Shown: one piece after another, positions 1-6,976 of the stretch
How the letters are laid out: each line of letters begins with the position of its first letter
Position numbering within the stretch: position 1 is the first letter of the stretch
Assembly: GCA_934636425.1 (NCBI GenBank)
Contig: CAKUAV010000060.1
Span: 1-16,239 of the forward strand
DNA: 16,239 bases
Source: an uncultured Clostridia bacterium
Lineage (GTDB): Bacteria; Bacillota; Clostridia; Christensenellales; Aristaeellaceae
Direction of reading: 5' to 3'
Position numbers and translations under genes: made by a program
The notes under the pieces: generated by a model
What the model was told of the DNA's origin: nothing
What the model saw: only the letters and a program-made list of their open reading frames with translations
Database searches by the model: none

Positions 1-21
1 GCGATCATATCAACACGTACA

Positions 22-105
22 ATCGGAGACCTGCCTGACTCTGACCTATGGTCAGGCAGGTCGTGTATCACTGCGCGGCAGCAAGTGTCAGCCGGCACTG
101 CCGGC
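22..105 (+). repeat. Three-hairpin repeat element, copy 1
   Basis: Head TCGGAGAC, then hairpin 1 with perfect 11-bp arms (29-39 and 51-61, ACCTGCCTGAC / GTCAGGCAGGT) and an 11-nt loop TCTGACCTATG. Then TCGTGT, a short hairpin 2 (71-81, CTGC-GCG-GCAG), and hairpin 3 (91-105, GCCGGC-ACT-GCCGGC). Hairpin 3 abuts the gerAC stop codon and shares one base with it. Arms of hairpins 1 and 3 differ from the other copies but remain complementary. The element lies downstream of and antisense to gerAC; no T-tract follows, so it does not look like an ordinary intrinsic terminator. Confidence 0.85.
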
Positions 106-1214
106 TAGGATTCGGCGCGGTGGAGGGTGATCGTGTAGGTGACGCGGGCGGCTTTGAAGCGCTCGCGCCAGTCGTAGGCCTGCCAGTCGGGTATGGTCAG
201 GAACTGCGCCGCGGCAGTGCGGGCATAGCCGAACGGATCGACGCCCAGCGCCTGACAATGCGCGGTCAATGCGTCATAGCGCGCCGCCAGAGAAGCGGCA
301 ATGTCGTCCGAATTGAACGGAAAGTCGGTCATCGAGGCGAGCAAGCTCAGTCGCACGTCGATCACAGGCGCAGCGCCGCTCAAATCGACCGACACGCCCG
401 CGCCCTGCCGCTCGAGATGCATCGCCGCGCCGTCCACAACCATCGCCATGGGCTGATCCGCGCCGCGCAGGAGATTGATCAATTGCATCTCGCCGCCGCT
501 CAGCCGGCCGACCATGCGCCCGTCCTTCAGCAGCGCGCCGCCGTAATACTCGTCGCGATTTTCGCCCGTGCGGTCGAGCGATCCGGCATAGCCCGCGCCC
601 ACCGCCGCGCCCGACACGGCGGCCAGCACGGCGATGGGATCCTCGTAGACCGACTCGCTCGCATAGAGCGCCGTGGCCAGCGTGACGCGCGGAATCGTGC
701 CCAGCAGACTGTACTGCTCCAGCGCAATGACCACGGAATCGGACAAACGCACGCCGATGATCGGCTTCTGCTGCTCGAGCATATCGTGCGCGCTGCCCTG
801 ACAGACGATCAGCCCCGCCTCGCCGTAGAGCAGATAATACTGCTTGATCTCGCGCAGGAACATGCCGAAATCCTCGCGCCGCGCCAGCTCCTCGGCGATG
901 ATCAGGCTCTTGATCTGCGACAGATTCAGCATGCGCGGTATGGTCTCGTTGAGCAGAGAGAGCGCCGCCTCGAACGTTGCGCCCGTCGCAGATGAGATCA
1001 CATAGCCGCTCTCCTCGTCCCCGCCGCCGGCACTGGCCACGCCGGCACTGCCCACGCCGCCCAGCGACGGCGCCTGCACCGACACCGTCACCGCGCCGTC
1101 CGGCTGCGCGTCTATCGCCATCGTCACCGCATAGGCCTGCCCTTCGACCTGCCGCGCCGCGCTGCACCCGCCCAGCAGGAAAACGAGCGGCAGTATTGCC
1201 AGCCAGCGTCTCAT
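105..1214 (-). CDS. gerAC: GerAC-type spore germination lipoprotein (Ger(x)C family)
   Basis: Lipoprotein subunit of a nutrient germinant receptor, expected on the outer face of the spore inner membrane with the GerAA and GerAB products. The 369-residue protein starts with a signal peptide and a lipobox, LGGC, with Cys17 as the acylated residue. The C-terminal third has the family pattern: a Cys-containing helix, then LGVDPFGYAR, and a W-x-Y-x-W stretch before the closing beta strands (TYTITLHR). Length is usual for the family. The ATG at 1214 is preceded by a strong ribosome site, AAAGGAGG, about 8 nt upstream. Residues around 50-70 form a Gly/Ala/Ser-rich low-complexity insert (GVGSAGVASAGGG) that looks lineage-specific. 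It is the third gene of the ger operon but lies 176 bp from gerAB because a repeat element sits between them. Its TAG stop touches another copy of the same element. Family assignment is firm; the germinant is unknown. Confidence 0.9.
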   Translation of the reverse strand: MRRWLAILPLVFLLGGCSAARQVEGQAYAVTMAIDAQPDGAVTVSVQAPSLGGVGSAGVASAGGGDEESGYVISSATGATFEAALSLLNETIPRMLNLSQIKSLIIAEELARREDFGMFLREIKQYYLLYGEAGLIVCQGSAHDMLEQQKPIIGVRLSDSVVIALEQYSLLGTIPRVTLATALYASESVYEDPIAVLAAVSGAAVGAGYAGSLDRTGENRDEYYGGALLKDGRMVGRLSGGEMQLINLLRGADQPMAMVVDGAAMHLERQGAGVSVDLSGAAPVIDVRLSLLASMTDFPFNSDDIAASLAARYDALTAHCQALGVDPFGYARTAAAQFLTIPDWQAYDWRERFKAARVTYTITLHRAES

Positions 1215-1261
1215 TGAGAGCGCCTCCTTTCAAATTCCGAATTTTCCCCCCGCCGTTCCCC

Positions 1262-1398
1262 GCGCGCACAAACGCCTGTGCGGAACAACGGATTTGGCTC
1301 TATCGGAGACTTGCCAAACTCCAATTTATGGTTTGGCAAGTCGTGTGGTGCTGCGCGGCAGCAAGTGGAAGCCGCACAGCGGCCGCCGCGTCAGCGCG
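1262..1398 (+). repeat. Three-hairpin repeat element, copy 2 (between gerAB and gerAC)
   Basis: Contains the 5' flank GCGCGCACAAACGCC (1262-1276), then GCGGAACAACGGATTTGGCT and TCGGAGAC. Hairpin 1 is at 1309-1341 (arms ACTTGCCAAAC / GTTTGGCAAGT, loop TCCAATTTATG), hairpin 2 at 1350-1362 (GCTGC-GCG-GCAGC), hairpin 3 at 1371-1383 (GCCGC-ACA-GCGGC). The tail 1384-1398 overlaps the gerAB stop codon. Positions 1280-1383 match the reverse complement of 6977-7080 at 103 of 104 positions. It fills the gap between gerAB and gerAC in antisense orientation to both. Confidence 0.9.
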
Positions 1399-2440
1399 CC
1401 GCGCTCTTCCGCACAGCCACCGCCGCCATAAGCGCCGCCGCCAGCGAGACGGGATAGTACCACGCGCTGAGCGCCAGCATATCCGCGCGCCCCGCCAGAT
1501 TGAACGCGATCAGCGCCGCTTCCACTGCGCAGACGGCCAATGCGGAAATCTTGCCGAGCGCGGACGAGCCGCTCGCGCGCTTGCCGGAAAGCGCCCGCGT
1601 CAGGCACAGCGCCGCGCCCATTGTCTCAAAGCAGGCGGTCAGCGTCAGGCCGCCCTCGAGCAGGAGCACATAGACCAGCTCCATCGACAGCCCGCTCAGG
1701 CCGTTGTCGATCAGCGCCTCCAGGCGAAACAGCCGCGTCACCGGCCCGCCCGGCATGGCGGGCACCAGCATGGCGAACGCCGCCGCCGCCAACGCGCCGA
1801 TCGCCACCGTCCCGGCCAGCGCCGCGGGCAAAACGGCCTTCCCCTGAACGCGCGGCCCCAGCATGACATAGCCCGCCATCGCCATGGCCGCCGTCACACC
1901 GGCCGTGCGCCACGCGCCCTCGAACAGCAGCGGCGCGCCCGGCCCCAGCAGCGGCGTGAGATTCGTGGGCCGCATGTCGTCCAGCTGCGTCGCGAGCAGT
2001 ATGCCGCCCAGCACTATGCCCAGCCTGCGCCATATGACCGCCGTGCCGGCCAGCGCGCCCGGCCCCATCAGGCAAAACAGAAGCGCCGCGCCGAGCCCGG
2101 GCAGATAGAGCGCGCACAGCGGAAAGCCGGCCATGGCCGAATAGGCGGCCAGCCCCGAGAGCAGCCGCATCACCGCCGCCGCGTCATAGGCCAGCACCGG
2201 CGCAGTCAGCAGCGCCGAAACGCGCCCCGCCCCGCTCCCCAGCGCCTCGAAGCCGCCCCGCCCCGCGCGCCCCTCGAGAAGACAGGGCAAAAGCGCGATC
2301 ATGCCCAGCACGCCGCCCGCCAGCACGCTCACCCAGCCCGCGTTGAGCAGAAACGGCTCGTCCAGCACCGTCATGACGAACACGCGCAGCATCACAGCCG
2401 ACGCGCACAGCGCCGATACGCTCCGCCGCTGGCCGCTCAT
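1391..2440 (-). CDS. gerAB: GerAB-type spore germination permease
   Basis: Integral membrane subunit of the germinant receptor, APC-superfamily transporter fold; in GerA-type receptors this subunit is thought to bind the germinant. It is 349 residues and almost entirely hydrophobic, with about ten likely membrane spans. The segment MRPTNLTPLLGPGAPLLFEG in the middle matches the family's conserved Asn-Leu-x-Pro-x-x-Gly-x-Gly region. An open frame extends upstream to 2617, but the ATG at 2440 is the likely start. It overlaps the gerAA stop codon by four bases (ATGA) and has a GGAGG ribosome site five bases upstream, the arrangement of translationally coupled genes. The protein is unusually Ala/Gly-rich for the family, in line with genome GC. 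The last codon and stop lie in sequence shared with repeats elsewhere in the window (1384-1398 equals 5269-5283), so the native 3' end may have been altered by an insertion. Confidence 0.85.
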   Translation of the reverse strand: MSGQRRSVSALCASAVMLRVFVMTVLDEPFLLNAGWVSVLAGGVLGMIALLPCLLEGRAGRGGFEALGSGAGRVSALLTAPVLAYDAAAVMRLLSGLAAYSAMAGFPLCALYLPGLGAALLFCLMGPGALAGTAVIWRRLGIVLGGILLATQLDDMRPTNLTPLLGPGAPLLFEGAWRTAGVTAAMAMAGYVMLGPRVQGKAVLPAALAGTVAIGALAAAAFAMLVPAMPGGPVTRLFRLEALIDNGLSGLSMELVYVLLLEGGLTLTACFETMGAALCLTRALSGKRASGSSALGKISALAVCAVEAALIAFNLAGRADMLALSAWYYPVSLAAALMAAVAVRKSAAR

Positions 2441-3963
2441 GCGCGCCTCCACGGCCGCGGATCGCGCCGCGTCCTCTGCAGCCATGAATCGCGCGCCACA
2501 GTGAAGAGCGTGCGCGTCTGCATGAACAGCGGCAGGCGCACCACGATGTCGCCGTTGTGCGGATAGCGCGGCGCGACGGGCGCGAGATACTTCTCGCCGA
2601 ACGACTCCATGCGGCACAGATAGCCGGTCAGGAGCGCCATGCCCAGCACCAGCCCGTACAGCCCCATCAGCCCGCCCAGCGCGATGAACGCCATGCGCGC
2701 AATCTGCACGCCCACGCTCAGGCCGTAGTTCGGAATGGCATAGCCGCCCAGCCCGGTCAGCGAGATCACGATGATCAGTATCGGGCTGATGATCGAGGCC
2801 TCGACGGCGGCCTGGCCGAGAATCAGCGCGCCCACAATGCCCAGCGCCGAGCCGAGCTGGCTGGGTATGCGCGTGCCGGCCTCGTTGATGAGATAGAACG
2901 CCAGCTCCATAAAGAGCACCTCCGTGAGCACCGAAAACGGCACGCGGGCGCGCGTTTCGGCGATCGACGTGAGCAGATTGAGCGGAATCAGATGGACGTG
3001 GAACAGCGTCACCGCCACATAGACGCCGGGCAGCAGCAGACTCAGCAGCGCGCCCAGCAGCCGGACAACGCGCACAAACGTGCCGTACTGCCAGCGCATG
3101 AACGTGTCGTCCGAGGCGTTCAGCAGGTGGAACAGCGTGATCGGCGCGATCAGCGCATAGGGCGAGCCGTCCACGAGCAGCGCAATCTGGCCGTCCGCCA
3201 GCGCCGCCGCCACGCGATCGGGCCGCTCGGTCTCGAGCATCTGCGGGAACAGCGAGAGCGGATGATCCTCTATGAGCTGCTGCAGATAGCCCGTGCCCGG
3301 ACAGCGCGTCGCCGTGAGCGACTGTATGCGCCGCCGGATCAGATCGACCGTCTCGCCCCGCGCCACGCCGCGCAGATACATCATCGTCGCCTGAGTGGGC
3401 AGCTTTGTGCCCAGCTTCAGGCTCTCGCCGATCAGCATTTCGCTGCGCACCAGCCGCCGGACGATCGACACATTGGTCTTGAGATTCTCGACGAACGCCT
3501 CCTGCGGCCCCTCGACCACCGACTCGGAATTGGTGCGCCCCACGCCGCGCTTTTCATAGGCGCGCGTCTCCAGCGCCAGCGCGCACGGGCAGCCCTCAAT
3601 CAGCAGCACGCTCCTGCCGTCCACAATCGCCTCGACCGCCTCGCCCAGGAGCGCGATTTTTTCCGCGCCGTCCACGCACAGCACGCGCTCGGCCAGCTCG
3701 TCCGCGCGCGCCGCGCCCTCGGGCAGAGGCTCTGCGCGGCGCTGACAGGGCTCGAGTATGAAGCGGTCTATGTCGCCGCGCCCGGCCATGCCGTCCAGAA
3801 AGACAAGGCACAGCTTCACGCCGCCCGAAACGAGCGTGCGCTGCACGACGTCGGCGCTGAGGTTCGCGTTGAGCGCATCCCTCAGGCGCGCCCTGTTTTC
3901 GTCCAGATGCGCGGTCAGTTTTTCGCGCAGGAGCCGCTCGTCCGGCTTATTGGGCACAGGCAT
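2437..3963 (-). CDS. gerAA: GerAA-type spore germination protein (GerA family)
   Basis: A subunit of the GerA nutrient receptor in the spore inner membrane. The 508-residue length is typical. The N-terminal soluble domain covers about residues 1-275 and contains the family block EGPQEAFVENLKTNVSIVRR (151-170) and GTKLPTQATMMYL. The membrane domain covers about 270-455 and includes EAGTRIPSQLGSALGIVGAL (361-380) followed by GQAAVEASIISP, the hallmark of the family. A short basic cytoplasmic tail ends in RRDPRPWRR. The ATG at 3963 follows a purine-rich AAGGAAGGG. It is the first gene of the ger operon and overlaps gerAB by four bases. A good candidate sigma-G promoter lies 25-54 bases upstream of the start, as expected for forespore-expressed receptor genes. 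Receptor recent-specificity cannot be read from sequence. Confidence in the family is very high. Confidence 0.95.
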   Translation of the reverse strand: MPVPNKPDERLLREKLTAHLDENRARLRDALNANLSADVVQRTLVSGGVKLCLVFLDGMAGRGDIDRFILEPCQRRAEPLPEGAARADELAERVLCVDGAEKIALLGEAVEAIVDGRSVLLIEGCPCALALETRAYEKRGVGRTNSESVVEGPQEAFVENLKTNVSIVRRLVRSEMLIGESLKLGTKLPTQATMMYLRGVARGETVDLIRRRIQSLTATRCPGTGYLQQLIEDHPLSLFPQMLETERPDRVAAALADGQIALLVDGSPYALIAPITLFHLLNASDDTFMRWQYGTFVRVVRLLGALLSLLLPGVYVAVTLFHVHLIPLNLLTSIAETRARVPFSVLTEVLFMELAFYLINEAGTRIPSQLGSALGIVGALILGQAAVEASIISPILIIVISLTGLGGYAIPNYGLSVGVQIARMAFIALGGLMGLYGLVLGMALLTGYLCRMESFGEKYLAPVAPRYPHNGDIVVRLPLFMQTRTLFTVARDSWLQRTRRDPRPWRRA

Positions 3964-3987
3964 CCCTTCCTTCGCAAGCTATGCCGA

Positions 3988-4017
3988 TAGTCTGCCCAGC
4001 GCAGCGCGCGGTTATTC
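3988..4017 (-). promoter_or_regulatory. Candidate sigma-G promoter of the gerA operon
   Basis: On the minus strand, GAATA (4017-4013) is separated by 18 bases from CAGACTA (3994-3988). The forespore sigma-G consensus is roughly G-[AC]-AT-R, 17-18 bases, CATnnTA. The -35 fits well; the -10 keeps CA and TA but has G in place of T. It sits about 25 bases upstream of the gerAA ATG, a sensible distance. The match was found by eye, and a sigma-G role is inferred from known regulation of gerA operons. Confidence 0.5.
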
Positions 4018-4030
4018 GCACCTGCGTCGC

Positions 4031-4182
4031 GAACACGCACCAACATAACCCCGCCGCAGCGTGAAGAGAGTCCAGAGAGTCGAAGACTCTTTGGCGCAGG
4101 TTTGGGGCGCGGAGCCCCAACGTACTCCCCGCGGAAAGCCTTTCAAGGCTAATGTGACCGCGCAAAAACGCACAAAGGCCGC
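4031..4182. repeat. Repeat family A, unit 1 (152 bp)
   Basis: First of two adjacent direct units with a 152-base period (GAACACGCACC at 4031, GAACCCGCACC at 4183). Each unit carries two hairpins: CCAGAGAGTC-GAA-GACTCTTTGG (4071-4093, ten pairs including one G-T) and TTGGGGC-GCGGA-GCCCCAA just after it. A third small hairpin, AGCCTT-TC-AAGGCT, occurs only in this unit, downstream of CCGCGGAA. No convincing gene is present; open frames here exist on all three minus frames and reflect base composition. Confidence 0.85.
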
Positions 4183-4334
4183 GAACCCGCACCAACACAG
4201 CCCCGCCGCAGCGTGAAGAGAGTCCAGAGAGTCGAAGACTCTTTGGCGCAGGTTTGGGGCGCGCAGCCCCAACGTACTCCCCGCGGAAAGCGCCGCAAAG
4301 CCAATGCGCCCACGCAAAGACGCATAAAGGCCGC
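4183..4334. repeat. Repeat family A, unit 2 (152 bp)
   Basis: Direct repeat of the unit at 4031-4182, almost identical from the CCGCCGCAGCGTGAAGAGAG region to CCGCGGAAAGC. It differs in the second hairpin loop (GCGCA for GCGGA) and in the segment after CCGCGGAAAGC, where it follows the version also found near 15831. It runs directly into the family B unit at 4377. Confidence 0.85.
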
Positions 4335-4376
4335 GCCGCCAGCCCCGTCCCCCGTTCCCCGCGTCCCGACACCCCC

Positions 4377-4560
4377 GTCGAGATCGCCATAAAGAAACGT
4401 CCAAGCCCGAAGTGAACCCGCCAAGGCAGATAACCGCGCCGACACATCGAGAACGCGCGAATGGCGATCTCGACCCGGCGGAATAGGAACGCAAGCCACC
4501 GCAAGCCGTCCTGTTTGTCGCCATGCGGCAAACAGCAGGCGTGAACCGAAGGCAAACGCC
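4377..4560. repeat. Repeat family B, unit 1
   Basis: Bounded at the start by GTCGAGATCGCCAT (4377-4390), which has a perfect 14-base inverted partner ATGGCGATCTCGAC at 4461-4474, enclosing about 70 bases. Then CCGGCGGAATAGGAACGCAA and a second hairpin CTGTTTGTCG-CCATG-CGGCAAACAG (4511-4535), followed by CAGGCGTGAACCGAAGGCAA. The same order recurs at 15930-16115. Confidence 0.8.
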
Positions 4561-4639
4561 CCAACAGAACCGCAACGCCGAGCGTAAATCGAGGGCAAGC
4601 GCGGCGACAGAAAGCGCATCGCCGCGCAGACCAGCTCCG

Positions 4640-4786
4640 CGTTTCTGCCAAGCCAGATAACCGCACCGACACCGCGAGAACGCACGAATGGCGATCTCGA
4701 CCCGGCGGAATAGGAACGCAAGGCATCGCAAGCCGTCTCTTTTTCCTCGAAGAGGAAAAAGACAGGCGTGAACCGAAGGCAAATCG
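4640..4786. repeat. Repeat family B, unit 2 (5' part missing, hairpin replaced)
   Basis: Shares CAGATAACCGC, GAATGGCGATCTCGACCCGG, CGGAATAGGAACGCAA and CAGGCGTGAACCGAAGGCAA with unit 1, but lacks the left inverted arm. At the site where units 1 and 3 have the CTGTTTG hairpin it has an unrelated but equally good hairpin, TCTTTTTCCTC-GAA-GAGGAAAAAGA (4738-4762, 11 pairs). The flanks on both sides of the hairpin are conserved. Confidence 0.8.
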
Positions 4787-5110
4787 CCGCAATAGAACAG
4801 AGAGGACAGACGCACTCCGAACGTAACCGCCCCGCCAGAGCCGCAATGCCAACCGCGCGCGAGGGTAACGCCGTGACAGGAACGCGATGCCAGACGCGCG
4901 CGAGGGCAACGCGGCAACAGAAACGCACCGCCGAACGCGCGCGAGCGCAACGCGGCAACAGAAACGCACCGCCGAACGCGCGCGAGCGCAAACCGCCCCG
5001 CCAGAACCGCAACGCCGGGCGCAAACCGACAGCAAGCCCCGCGATAGAACCACAATGCCAACCGTGCGCCAAAGCCAATCACCCCGCCAGAGCCGCCCTG
5101 CCAACCGCGC
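4766..5110. repeat. Degenerate tandem array, about 41-44 bp units
   Basis: Two units, 4908-4948 and 4949-4989, are nearly perfect 41-bp copies (AACGCGGCAACAGAAACGCA then CCGCCGAACGCGCGCGAGCGC). On either side are weaker units that keep the pattern CGCGCGAGGG-AACGCC-ACAG-AACGC-AATGCCAAC. Similar single units follow the family B copies at about 4541-4640 and 16090-16150. Unit edges are approximate. There is no fixed repeat with variable spacer, so it is not CRISPR. The long minus-strand open frames across it are stop-free by composition. Confidence 0.75.
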
Positions 5111-5141
5111 TCATCCCCGCGCCCCAATTCCGCGTTCCCCC

Positions 5142-5283
5142 CCGTTCCCCCGCGCGCACCCACGCCTGTGCCGGGGCTAAAACCGGCAGGCACTTATCGC
5201 CGCGCCGGCTGACAATTTGCTGACATATGATAATCCGCAAGCGCATCAAGTGGAAGCCGCACTGCGGCCGCCGCGTCAGCGCG
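5142..5283 (+). repeat. Rearranged three-hairpin element (flank plus hairpin 3 only)
   Basis: The left part, GCGCGCACCCACGCCTGTGC, matches the 5' flank of copy 2 (1262-1280). The right part, 5247-5283, matches 1362-1398 at 36 of 37 positions and contains hairpin 3 (5256-5268, GCCGC-ACT-GCGGC) preceded by GTGGAA. The middle is unrelated and lacks hairpins 1 and 2. The stretch between it and the terminator at 5389 shows nothing else recognisable. Confidence 0.7.
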
Positions 5284-5388
5284 GCACAGCGCTCCGGGCG
5301 AACTCCGTCTCCGCGCCGCCGCATCCTCATGCGGTGAAGCGCACAGGCGCATTGTGCCCGCGCCGGCGTGAAATATCCCCGCGCGCGC

Positions 5389-5430
5389 AAAAAAGCCCCC
5401 ACAAACCCAACGATGGGGTCTGCGGAGGCT
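5389..5430 (-). terminator. Intrinsic terminator of the antiporter gene
   Basis: Read on the minus strand, AGCCTCCGCAGACCC (5430-5416) pairs across a 7-base loop with GGGTTTGTGGGGGCT (5408-5394), 15 pairs of which three are G-T, followed directly by a run of T. It starts 12 bases beyond the stop codon of the antiporter gene. Confidence 0.9.
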
Positions 5431-5442
5431 GAAAAAACGCCG

Positions 5443-6759
5443 TTATTGCTGCTGGCCGTCCTCGCTGCGTTCGGTCAGCGCCTGCTGGATCTTGGTCTCG
5501 CGGCGACGCGCGACCTCCTCGCTCATCGGCTGTATGTCGCCGGCGGCGGTCAGCGCCATCTTGGTCAGCATCGGGCCGATCAGCTCGTATATCAGCACGG
5601 AGAAGAGCGTGATGTTGCGTATGAGCGAGCCGTCTGCCGTGCCCAGCTGAGAGGCGGTGACGCACATGCCCAGCGCCACGCCGGCCTGCGGCAGCAGCGT
5701 GATGCCCAGATACTTGACGATGTTGCGGTCGCACTTCATGACGTGCGCGCTGCCAAACGCGCCCAGATACTTGCCCAGCGAGCGGAAGAGTATGTACACG
5801 ACGCCGATGCCCACAATGGCAATGTCGGAGAACACGCCCAGCTCCAGCTCCGCGCCGCTGATGACGAAGAACAGCGCGAACAGCGGCGACGTCCAGCGGT
5901 CGCACTTCTCCATCAGATCGCCGGAGAGCAGGCAGAGATTGCAGAACATCGTGCCCATCATCATGCAGGTGAGCAGCGACGAAAAGCCGATGTGAACGCC
6001 GAACACCTCGAACTTGATCAGCGACAGCGCCACAGTCAGCACCACAAAGCCGATCGCCAGCGACAGGCGGTTGGAATTCGAGTTGAACAGCTTCTCCAGA
6101 TGCGTCAGTATCACGCCCAGCAGCGCGCCCAGACCCAGCGACAGCACGATCTCGAGCAGCGGCTCCACAATCACGCTCACCAGATCAAACGCGCCGCTCA
6201 CCATGGCGCGCGCCACGCCGAACGACACCGCGAACACCACCAGACCCACTGCGTCGTCCAGAGCGACGATGGGCAGCAGTATGTCGGTCAGCTTGCCCTT
6301 GGCCTTGTACTGGCGCACGACCATCAGCGTCGCCGCGGGCGCGGTGGCCGTGGCAATGGCGCCCAGCGTGATCGCCGAGGGCACGCTCAGCTTGTCCGGA
6401 ATGGCCAGATGCAGGAGCAGCAGCGCAATATCCACCAGCACAGTGGCCGTGAGCGCCTGCACAATGCCGATCACGGTCGCCTGCCTGCCGGTCTGCCTGA
6501 GCGCCGACAGCCGGAACTCGTTGCCTATGGCGAAGGCGATGAAGCCCAGCGCCACATCGGAAATCACCTCGAGGTTCTCCACCTCGTCATACGTCGCAAA
6601 GCCTATGCCCGGAATGCCCAGCCGCCCCAGACAATACGGCCCGATCAGCACGCCCGCGATCAGATAGGCCGTCACGGCGGGCAGCTTGAGCGGCTTTATA
6701 ACGCGCGTCATCATCAGCCCGCACACCAGCGCAAAGGCGACAGACAAAAGCAGTCTCAT
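5443..6759 (-). CDS. CPA2-family cation/proton antiporter (Na+/H+ or K+/H+ exchanger)
   Basis: Membrane antiporter exchanging a monovalent cation for protons. The 438-residue protein has about 12 likely membrane spans. The core motif is ATATAPAATLMVV (136-148) followed by LLPIVALDDAVGLVVF (161-176); the Asp168-Asp169 pair sits where CPA family members have their cation/proton-binding acidic residues. The C-terminal tail is short and charged (EEVARRRETKIQQALTERSE), so there is no RCK/TrkA-type nucleotide-binding domain. An ATG at 6783 is in frame, but it would start only a few bases after the predicted transcription start. The ATG at 6759 has GGGGAG eight bases upstream and begins directly with the first membrane helix, so I chose it. 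It is a single-gene unit with its own promoter (6798-6826) and terminator (5389-5430). Which cation it carries cannot be decided from sequence. Confidence 0.88.
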   Translation of the reverse strand: MRLLLSVAFALVCGLMMTRVIKPLKLPAVTAYLIAGVLIGPYCLGRLGIPGIGFATYDEVENLEVISDVALGFIAFAIGNEFRLSALRQTGRQATVIGIVQALTATVLVDIALLLLHLAIPDKLSVPSAITLGAIATATAPAATLMVVRQYKAKGKLTDILLPIVALDDAVGLVVFAVSFGVARAMVSGAFDLVSVIVEPLLEIVLSLGLGALLGVILTHLEKLFNSNSNRLSLAIGFVVLTVALSLIKFEVFGVHIGFSSLLTCMMMGTMFCNLCLLSGDLMEKCDRWTSPLFALFFVISGAELELGVFSDIAIVGIGVVYILFRSLGKYLGAFGSAHVMKCDRNIVKYLGITLLPQAGVALGMCVTASQLGTADGSLIRNITLFSVLIYELIGPMLTKMALTAAGDIQPMSEEVARRRETKIQQALTERSEDGQQQ

Positions 6760-6797
6760 AATCAGGTCTCCCCTTACCTTCATTTCAAAATCGCCTT

Positions 6798-6826
6798 ATT
6801 ATACATCCGGCGCGCGTTAAGTACAA
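6798..6826 (-). promoter_or_regulatory. Sigma-70-type promoter of the antiporter gene
   Basis: On the minus strand TTGTAC (6826-6821) is 17 bases from a perfect TATAAT (6803-6798). Transcription would begin near 6790, leaving a leader of about 30 bases before the chosen ATG at 6759. Confidence 0.8.
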
Positions 6827-6868
6827 GCAGAAAGCGGCACATTCATGTAAAATGTGACCGCAATACCG

Positions 6869-6957
6869 GCAGGCTGAGCCTGCTTTCGCTTGCTGCCGCG
6901 CAACACCACACGACCCGCCCGACCATAGGTCGGAGCCGGGCGGGTCTCCGATAGTGC
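6869..6957 (-). repeat. Three-hairpin repeat element, copy 3
   Basis: Minus-strand copy in tandem with copy 4. Hairpin 1 is 6913-6945 (on the minus strand ACCCGCCCGGC / GTCGGGCGGGT, one G-T pair, loop TCCGACCTATG). Hairpin 2 is 6892-6904 with a G-T pair. Hairpin 3 is 6869-6883 (GCAGGC-TCA-GCCTGC on the minus strand). All three stems differ in sequence from copies 1 and 2 yet still pair, which supports selection or mechanism acting on structure. It lies upstream of the antiporter promoter. Confidence 0.85.
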
Positions 6958-6976
6958 GGAGCAGGCTGTGCCGGTT

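Noticed and set aside
22..105. Element copies 1 and 2 as ordinary intrinsic terminators of gerAC and gerAB
   Set aside because: Stems are strong, but on the gene strand hairpin 1 is followed by TCTCCGAT and not by a T run, and the same element also lies upstream of genes.
977..2566. Long plus-strand open frame opposite gerAB and gerAC
   Set aside because: Its product is Arg/Pro/His-rich with no domain, it lies antisense to clear ger genes, and such stop-free frames are common in GC-rich DNA. The same holds for 48-995 and 2557-3990.
4766..5110. Possible CRISPR array
   Set aside because: Units drift along their whole length and there is no constant repeat with unique spacers, and no cas gene in the window.
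3947..5193. Long minus-strand open frames over the repeat island
   Set aside because: All three minus frames are open at once and the translations are the same repeats read out of frame. No ribosome site or family supports them.
5368..6954. Plus-strand open frame opposite the antiporter
   Set aside because: Antisense shadow: Gln/Arg/His-rich, no domain, while the minus strand encodes a clear antiporter with promoter and terminator.
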